DNA of 11,722 nt from Desulfuromonadales bacterium (GTDB lineage: Bacteria > Desulfobacterota > Desulfuromonadia > Desulfuromonadales > BM103). A model generated the notes under the pieces. The model had not been told where the DNA came from. It saw only the letters and a program-made list of their open reading frames with translations, and ran no database searches. Numbering within the stretch: position 1 is the first letter of the stretch; every line of letters starts with the position of its first letter. Shown here piece after piece: positions 6,722 through 11,722 of this stretch. The DNA lies in NCBI GenBank assembly GCA_030614505.1, contig JAUWTX010000037.1, forward strand, positions 1 through 11,722, written 5' to 3'. The position numbers were made by a program, and so were the translations under genes.

Positions 6722-7156
6722 TTAACCGCCGAGGATGTAGTGCTCCAGCTGGTTGATCATAAAATCTTTTTCGGCGACATGTGCATTGACCAGGTCACCG
6801 ATGGAGACCATCCCGATCAACTCCTTGCCCTCTAAAACGGGCAGGTGGCGGCAGCGCTTGTCGGACATCAGTGCCAGGCCCTCTTCAACGGTCGTATTCT
6901 GTGTGATGTAGAGAACCTTGGTGGCCATGATTTTCTGGACGACCGTTTTGAGAGACGAGCGGCCTTCAAGAATCACTTTCCGCGCATAGTCACGCTCGGA
7001 GATGATGCCGATCACCTGCTTACCCTCCATGACGAGAAGTGCGCCGACATTTTCGGAGGCCATTAACTCCAATGCGCTATAAACAGTTGCATCAGGGCTG
7101 ATATGGAGTACAGAGTCGCCCTTGTTCTTCAGTACGTCACGGATAGTTTTGGTCAT
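6722..7156 (-). CDS. Two-CBS-domain protein
   Basis: The 144-residue protein is built almost entirely of two CBS domains, about residues 8-64 and 76-130, a pair that normally folds into one Bateman module binding adenosyl ligands such as AMP, ATP or SAM. Recognisable features are VLHISPDATVYSALELM (16-32), GIISERDYARKVIL (50-63) at the end of the first domain, and RHLPVLEGKELIGMVSIGDLV (103-123) in the second. It ends in NQLEHYILGG, the tail often seen in stand-alone bacterial CBS-pair proteins. No enzyme or channel domain is fused, so it is probably a ligand-responsive regulator of an unknown partner. The ATG follows AAAGGAGG with a 5-base spacer. The next gene downstream starts 121 bases away with no obvious terminator between, so partial read-through is possible. 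Confidence 0.93.
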   Translation of the reverse strand: MTKTIRDVLKNKGDSVLHISPDATVYSALELMASENVGALLVMEGKQVIGIISERDYARKVILEGRSSLKTVVQKIMATKVLYITQNTTVEEGLALMSDKRCRHLPVLEGKELIGMVSIGDLVNAHVAEKDFMINQLEHYILGG

Positions 7157-7200
7157 GCGGGCCTCCTTTCCGAGCTTGGGGGTAGAATGCTGTTCTCTTA

Positions 7201-7228
7201 ACTTTAGCGGAGGCGGAAGGGTTGTCAA
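7201..7228 (-). promoter_or_regulatory. Sigma70-type promoter for the CBS-domain gene
   Basis: On the minus strand a perfect TTGACA -35 (7223-7228) is followed after 16 bases by TAAAGT (7201-7206), four of six matches to TATAAT. Transcription would start near 7194, leaving a leader of roughly 40 bases that contains the strong AAAGGAGG ribosome site. Confidence 0.6.
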
Positions 7229-7379
7229 TCGGTGGATGGATGGTCAGGCCTTGAGTGCATTTTTTGTGAAATGTGTAGACGCGACCCCTAAACACTGTGA
7301 TCTGTGTGGGTTTAGTTTGTCATGCTCTTCGCTAATTCTATTAGTAAGGCTGACTGATTTATGGCATCCTTGGCTCTGC

Positions 7380-7408
7380 TTAATTGGGGTGTTTCTGCTT
7401 TGTACAAT
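7380..7408 (+). promoter_or_regulatory. Weak candidate promoter upstream of the YdgA-family gene
   Basis: TACAAT (7403-7408) matches five of six bases of a -10 box and lies 17 bases after TTAATT (7380-7385), which matches only three of six for a -35. It would give a leader of about 165 bases. The call rests on the -10 and spacing alone. Confidence 0.25.
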
Positions 7409-7578
7409 GCAATGAAGGGCGGGTGTGGTGAGTTTTCCCGGGAATGCAGGTCTCAGCAAATCACTGCTCCTCAAAGGGATGTAATGTCCAAAAGTGCTTT
7501 GCCTCGCCAAGAATCCTTCTGCGTTTGAATTCCTTCCACAGCCTGATCTCGTTTGTTAAGGGGCCTCTAGGAGTAAAC

Positions 7579-9051
7579 ATGAAAAAGTTAGCCATTATTG
7601 TCGTAGTCGTTCTGCTCTGTGTCGTCGGTTGGGCCGGCGCGACCTATGTAGTCAGCGGTAAGGTTGAGAGCCAATATTTTAACCTTCTGGAACAGAATGC
7701 TCACTGGGGTCCGGTAACTCTGACCAGTAAGAGCTACCAACGTGGCTTCTTAACCTCCAAAGCTGAAATGCTCCTGGAGATGAAGATCCCGAAAACAGCT
7801 ATTGAAGAAGGAGAGGAGCCGACTGTGGAGACGGTGCAACTGGTCTTTGAGCACACCCTGCATCATGGACCATTGCCGATCGTTGCCGGCCAGGCTTCGC
7901 TGTCGCCTGCTCTGGCTCTGGTCGACACTCGCATGGTTCTCTTCTCTCCCGAAGATGAAGCACTTGAGGAGCTGCTGCAGAACATCCCGGAACTGAAAGA
8001 TTCTTTCGTCCATATCCGGTTCGGTTTCGACGGCAGTGCGAACGGTAAGATCGAGATCCCGCCATTTGAGAAGCATATGGAGGAAGGAGCGTTCGTTTGG
8101 GGTGGCTTCACGGCGACTACTGACTATGCTCCTGGTGCTGGCACACTGGTCGGGACCGTCGATATGCCGAAACTGGAAATCCATCTTGATGACGGCTCGC
8201 TGAGTTGGAGCGGAGTCAGTGGTGATTTTGACCTGGTTGAGGTCTTGCCGATGCTCTTTGTCGGAACCAGCCAGATGGTGTCCGGAGGCATGGAGGTGGA
8301 TTTTTCAGACGGAGAAGGTGAAGAGAGTACTGTGGTTCAGGTGAATGAGTTTAAGGTTGTCACTGAAAGCAGTTTCGACGGCCAACTGGTGCAGGCTACT
8401 CAGAGCATGAACTTCGACGGGGCGACCTTCGATGGTGAGTCCTACGGGCCTCTGATCTTCGATGTGGAGTTGAAAAATATGGATGGCCAGGCGCTTAGTG
8501 ACTACCAGGTGAAGGTCATGGCGATCTATCGCGAAGCCGACACCTTAGAGCCGGATGCACTGGTCGCGGAACTTTTGCCTCTGTACTCCGATCTGTCGAT
8601 GAAGTTGATGACCGGCAGCCCGGAATTCAATATCAAGAGGTTCTATGTCAACACGCCGAAGGGCGAGGCCGAAGGAACATTCAAGTTGAAGCTCAACAAG
8701 CCGACAGATGAAGCCCCTGAGAATCTTGCCGCCATATTCGGGTATCTTCAGTACCTTGATTCGTCAGCCGATCTGTCGGTGGATGAGAGTCTGCTCCGGG
8801 TTCTTCTGGCCAGCAATATGAAGAATTCCGTCAAACTTGAACTCGAGGCTGTTCGCAAGGCGGGAGTCGAGGTTGAAATGAGCGATGAAGAGGTCGATGT
8901 TATGGTCGAGCAGCAGTTGGATCAGCAACTGGAGATGCTCATTGCGCAGAATCTTATAGTGCGTGATGGGGGTAAGATCAGAAGTAATGCGACGTTTAAT
9001 GATGGGCAGTTGCTGGTGAATGGACAGCCTATGCCGGTTTTTGGACAGTAG
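7579..9051 (+). CDS. YdgA-family (DUF945) protein
   Basis: The 490-residue product begins with MKK and one hydrophobic segment (about 3-25), acting as a signal anchor or cleavable signal, so the bulk should be periplasmic. Family features are the early V-x-SGKVESQYFNLLEQN stretch (25-40), SKSYQRGFLTSKAEM (50-64), FEHTLHHGPLP (90-100), and the C-terminal NATFNDGQLLVNGQPMP block near residue 470-486. E. coli YdgA is about 500 residues, so this is full length. The family has been linked to envelope functions, but no defined activity is established that I can cite. The ATG at 7579 follows AGGAG by 5 bases. An in-frame extension of 45 residues upstream lacks a ribosome site and would bury the signal segment, so it was rejected. 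The gene appears monocistronic. Confidence 0.85.
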   Translation: MKKLAIIVVVVLLCVVGWAGATYVVSGKVESQYFNLLEQNAHWGPVTLTSKSYQRGFLTSKAEMLLEMKIPKTAIEEGEEPTVETVQLVFEHTLHHGPLPIVAGQASLSPALALVDTRMVLFSPEDEALEELLQNIPELKDSFVHIRFGFDGSANGKIEIPPFEKHMEEGAFVWGGFTATTDYAPGAGTLVGTVDMPKLEIHLDDGSLSWSGVSGDFDLVEVLPMLFVGTSQMVSGGMEVDFSDGEGEESTVVQVNEFKVVTESSFDGQLVQATQSMNFDGATFDGESYGPLIFDVELKNMDGQALSDYQVKVMAIYREADTLEPDALVAELLPLYSDLSMKLMTGSPEFNIKRFYVNTPKGEAEGTFKLKLNKPTDEAPENLAAIFGYLQYLDSSADLSVDESLLRVLLASNMKNSVKLELEAVRKAGVEVEMSDEEVDVMVEQQLDQQLEMLIAQNLIVRDGGKIRSNATFNDGQLLVNGQPMPVFGQ

Positions 9052-9077
9052 GTTGGGATTGATGGATGCAATTAAGT

Positions 9078-9101
9078 AGGGTGTCCCCAGAAAAACACCC
9101 T
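9078..9101. repeat. Small hairpin downstream of the YdgA-family gene
   Basis: AGGGTGT (9078-9084) and ACACCCT (9095-9101) are exact reverse complements around a 10-nt loop, 26 bases after the stop codon. No T-run follows, so a standard terminator is doubtful. The left arm and loop carry GTGTCCCC, the complement of the GGGGACAC motif at 2943. Confidence 0.4.
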
Positions 9102-9163
9102 CGTATGCTAATATCCCCTCCTTGAAAGCCGTCACCTAAAAACAGAAATAAGGACCATGCAAA

Positions 9164-11446
9164 ATGCCCGAAACAGTAAAAAGCACAACCCTCCAAATCC
9201 TGGTCGAAGAAACCAGTCTAAAAATAGCGCAAGTCAAACAAACCGTAACCCTGCTCGAAGAGGGCTCAACCGTGCCCTTTATCGCTCGTTACCGCAAAGA
9301 GGCAACCGGTGAGCTCGACGAAGTACAGATTCGCCTGATACAGGAACGTCTCGAGTACCACACAGCCCTGAACGAACGCCGGCAGACGATTCTTGCCTCA
9401 ATCGAGGACCAGGGGAAACTGACCCCTGAATTGCGCCAGAAGATTACTGCAACCCGGCAGAAAACAGAGTTGGAAGACCTCTACCTGCCCTTCAAACCGA
9501 AACGTCGCACCAAAGCATTGATTGCCAAGGAACGCGGGCTGGAACCACTTGCCGAGCAACTATTGGCAACGCGTGGAGAGGGCGAAACCGCCTTGCAACT
9601 GGCGGAACCTTTTATCAACATTGAGTTGGAGATTGTCGCTGCTGACGAAGCCTTAACGGGTGCCGGCCACATCCTCGCCGAACAGTTAGCCGATGTCGCC
9701 GAGGCACGGGCGATGGTCCGCGAGTTGACCTGGCAGCAGGGCTTGTTCTGCTCACAACCAGCGCGGGGTAAGGAAGATACGGTCAGCAAATTCGAGATGT
9801 ACTACGATTTCAGCGAACCGATCAGGAAAATCCCATCGCATCGCATGCTGGCGATGCGACGGGGCGAAAAAGAAGAAGTGCTGAGGCTGCGCCTCGAGGC
9901 ACCTGAGGAGGATATCTTAAGTCGCCTCTTTGCGCTTTTTGTACCTAAAGAAAGCCGCTTTGCTGAACTACTGCGGGAGTTCGTTGCCGATTCATATAAG
10001 CGCCTGCTGACCCCTTCGATCGAACTGGATTTACGCCTGCAGGCGAAAAAGGCAGCCGACGATGAAGCAATCAGGGTTTTTGCGGAGAACCTGCGCAACC
10101 TGCTGCTCGCCGCGCCAGCCGGAAGCCGTAAAGTTCTCGGTGTTGATCCGGGCCTGCGCACCGGCTCCAAATTGGCGGCGGTTGATGCGACCGGTCGTTT
10201 CCTGGAGCATGTCACGATCTATCCGCACACCGGAGGCGGCGCCAGGGTCGAGTCGGCCAAACAGGATCTGCTGCGTTTGATTGATGTACACGGCATAGAG
10301 ATGGTGGCGATCGGCAACGGCACGGCCGGACGTGAGATGGATCAGTTTGTCCGCCTCTGCCTGAAAGAGGCTGACTTGAAAGTACAGGTGGTCATGGTCA
10401 GTGAAGCCGGGGCCAGTGTCTATTCGGCATCGGATATCGCCCGCGAAGAATTCGCCGATCTCGACCTGACCGTACGCGGCGCCATTTCCATCGCTCGACG
10501 TTTGCAGGATCCTTTGGCCGAACTGGTCAAAGTCGATCCCAAGAGTATCGGCGTTGGTCAATATCAGCATGACGTCAGCCAGAGTGCCTTGAAAAAATCC
10601 CTCGATGAGGTGGTGGAATCTTGCGTCAACTTTGTTGGCGTCGACTTGAACACCGCAAGTTGGGCACTATTAAGCTTTGTCTCTGGAATCAGTGAATTGT
10701 TAGCCAAGGCGATTGTCAATCAGCGTGACAGTGAGGGAGCGTTTACCCAACGAAAACAACTCCTCAAGGTGCCACGCTTTGGCAAGAAGGCTTACGAACA
10801 AGCGGCTGGTTTCCTACGTATCAGAAAGGCCGAACAGCCGCTCGATAATACGGCAGTACACCCGGAGCGCTACCAGTTGGTCGCACAGATGGCTGCAGAT
10901 CTTGGCGTTTCCCTGGTAAAGTTAACGACCGAACCGGCATTGCTCGGCAAGATCAGACTGGAACAGTACGTCGGCTCTGATATTGGTCTGCCTACCCTCC
11001 ATGACATTATCGCTGAATTGAAGAAACCGGGCCGCGATCCGCGAGAGAGCTTCGTAACGGCCAGCTTCCGTGAAGATGTCATGGAGATCAAGGACCTCAA
11101 GGAAGGCATGACCCTCAACGGCATTGTCACCAATGTCGCCGCCTTTGGCGCGTTTATCGATATCGGCGTGCACCAGGACGGTCTGGTGCATGTCAGTCAA
11201 CTCGCCGACCGGTTTGTGAAAGACCCGAACCAGGTGGTCAAAGTTGGGCAGCAAGTGCAGGTCAGGGTTCTGTCGATTGATCTGCAACGCAAGCGGATCG
11301 GTTTAACCATGCGCAAAGAGGCAACTGAAAAGCTGCCGGAGCAGAAAGAGCGGATCAGGAAACCGCGCCTTGAGAAGAAGGTGGCCGCATCATCGACGTC
11401 GATGGCCGAGGCGCTGGCAAAGTCGGGGTTCCGGGTTAATAAGTGA
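9164..11446 (+). CDS. tex: Transcription accessory protein Tex
   Basis: Full-length 760-residue Tex, close to the about 770 residues of E. coli YhgF. Tex is a cytoplasmic nucleic-acid-binding protein related to eukaryotic Spt6 and linked to transcription. Domains in order: the N-terminal helical Tex region with VPFIARYRKEATG (residues 37-49) and LEDLYLPFKPKRRTK (103-117); a YqgF/RNase H-like domain starting at LGVDPGLRTG (325-334) with AIGNGTAGRE (382-391); the GVGQYQHDV block (463-471); a helix-hairpin-helix region around 480-560; and a C-terminal S1 RNA-binding domain at about 645-716 with VAAFGAFIDIGVHQDGLVH (658-676). A basic tail follows. The ATG at 9164 has TAAGGA ending 9 bases upstream. 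A nearer ATG at 9157 is out of frame. It stands alone between its neighbours. Confidence 0.97.
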   Translation: MPETVKSTTLQILVEETSLKIAQVKQTVTLLEEGSTVPFIARYRKEATGELDEVQIRLIQERLEYHTALNERRQTILASIEDQGKLTPELRQKITATRQKTELEDLYLPFKPKRRTKALIAKERGLEPLAEQLLATRGEGETALQLAEPFINIELEIVAADEALTGAGHILAEQLADVAEARAMVRELTWQQGLFCSQPARGKEDTVSKFEMYYDFSEPIRKIPSHRMLAMRRGEKEEVLRLRLEAPEEDILSRLFALFVPKESRFAELLREFVADSYKRLLTPSIELDLRLQAKKAADDEAIRVFAENLRNLLLAAPAGSRKVLGVDPGLRTGSKLAAVDATGRFLEHVTIYPHTGGGARVESAKQDLLRLIDVHGIEMVAIGNGTAGREMDQFVRLCLKEADLKVQVVMVSEAGASVYSASDIAREEFADLDLTVRGAISIARRLQDPLAELVKVDPKSIGVGQYQHDVSQSALKKSLDEVVESCVNFVGVDLNTASWALLSFVSGISELLAKAIVNQRDSEGAFTQRKQLLKVPRFGKKAYEQAAGFLRIRKAEQPLDNTAVHPERYQLVAQMAADLGVSLVKLTTEPALLGKIRLEQYVGSDIGLPTLHDIIAELKKPGRDPRESFVTASFREDVMEIKDLKEGMTLNGIVTNVAAFGAFIDIGVHQDGLVHVSQLADRFVKDPNQVVKVGQQVQVRVLSIDLQRKRIGLTMRKEATEKLPEQKERIRKPRLEKKVAASSTSMAEALAKSGFRVNK

Positions 11447-11505
11447 AGGAACTGGCTGGACAAACAGAACTATCCGTAGCACTCGTCCCACCAAGGAATA
11501 TGACA

Positions 11506-11722
11506 ATGAAAAAGTGTCCTTTCTGCGCTGAAGACATTCAAGACGACGCGATAAAATGCAAGCACTGCGGTGAGTTTCTGGAGGCTTTTCCTCCCCGTCG
11601 CTTTGCAGAAGAGAAGCTTCCATGTTATTTCCGAAAATTCTTTATTATTATCGCACTCTGTAGCGTGGGGCCTCTGGCATTACCTCTGATCTGGTGGCGG
11701 CCACAAACATCGCTGGCATGGA
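11506..11722 (+). CDS. Zinc-ribbon membrane protein (3' end outside the window)
   Basis: The first 72 codons are visible. The protein opens with a four-cysteine zinc ribbon, KCPFCAEDIQ then KCKHCGEFL, with C4, C7, C18 and C21 as likely zinc ligands. A short linker precedes a hydrophobic segment at about 45-64 containing GPLALPLIWW. The design, an N-terminal ribbon plus a membrane hairpin with GPLALPL, recalls small zinc-ribbon membrane proteins seen in many bacteria; their function is unknown. The ATG at 11506 was chosen because AAGGA (11493-11497) lies 8 bases before it; an in-frame ATG two codons upstream is only 2 bases from that site. The gene begins 59 bases after the tex stop, so it may share the tex transcript. 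Confidence 0.75.
   Translation, partial: MKKCPFCAEDIQDDAIKCKHCGEFLEAFPPRRFAEEKLPCYFRKFFIIIALCSVGPLALPLIWWRPQTSLAW

Larger units (their letters stand above)
7157..7578. other. Divergent intergenic region, CBS gene / YdgA-family gene
   Basis: This 422-bp region has no protein I recognise. It holds the CBS promoter at its left end. A weak plus-strand promoter candidate lies at 7380-7408 (TTAATT, 17-base spacer, TACAAT). A small CTAAT-TCT-ATTAG dyad lies at 7332-7344. Open frames here on both strands lack a Shine-Dalgarno and plausible composition, so most of the sequence is unexplained. Confidence 0.5.

Noticed and set aside
7244..7510. 88-codon minus-strand open frame in the CBS/YdgA gap
   Set aside because: No Shine-Dalgarno, no recognisable motif, and it runs into the CBS promoter region; not enough to call a gene.
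7444..7578. N-terminal extension of the YdgA-family protein
   Set aside because: It lacks a ribosome site and would bury a clear MKK signal-anchor that has its own AGGAG at the right distance.
10031..10570. 179-codon minus-strand open frame within tex
   Set aside because: It lies antisense to the conserved YqgF-like domain of Tex; a shadow frame.
1..11722. Mobile element, phage, CRISPR or defence island
   Set aside because: No transposase, integrase, cas gene, repeat-spacer array, tRNA attachment site or toxin-antitoxin pair could be seen on either strand.

Overview
This window reads as ordinary bacterial chromosome: densely packed genes, mostly clear Shine-Dalgarno sites, moderate GC, and no tRNA, rRNA, CRISPR, phage, plasmid or insertion-sequence genes. 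The gene set (archease-RtcB, a DUF2157/DUF4824 membrane pair, a zinc-ribbon protein with a GPLALPL membrane segment, Tex, an E. coli-type PpiC) would fit a Desulfuromonadales/Geobacterales-like member of the Desulfobacterota. That placement is an inference from gene content; a gammaproteobacterium is not excluded.

Layout. (1) 1-1480, minus strand: an RNA-repair pair, archease followed by rtcB, whose 3' end lies beyond the left edge. (2) 1481-1760: a divergent intergenic region holding a REP-like imperfect palindrome and a TATAAT box. (3) 1761-3256, plus strand: a tandem-GAF protein with no output domain, then a 93-residue parvulin (PpiC). (4) 3284-3313: a perfect 10-bp inverted repeat between convergent genes. 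(5) 3312-6600, minus strand: a compact four-gene cluster transcribed in the order DUF2157 membrane protein, DUF4824 protein, endonuclease/exonuclease/phosphatase-family protein, DUF309 protein, with a 4-base overlap and gaps of 18 and 8 bases. (6) 6722-7156, minus strand: a two-CBS-domain protein behind a good sigma70-type promoter. (7) 7157-7578: a 422-bp divergent intergenic region. (8) 7579-9051, plus strand: a YdgA-family (DUF945) protein. (9) 9164-11446, plus strand: full-length Tex. (10) 11506-11722, plus strand: start of a small zinc-ribbon membrane protein, cut by the right edge.

How they work together. Archease and RtcB act as one RNA-ligation unit. The four-gene minus-strand cluster is probably one transcript, but its joint role is unknown. 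The other genes look like independent housekeeping or sensory functions. I found no clearly new multi-gene system. The points most worth a second look are the cluster of unknown function, the effector-less tandem-GAF protein beside ppiC, and the recurring GGGGACA-YTCAA motifs and palindromes between genes.
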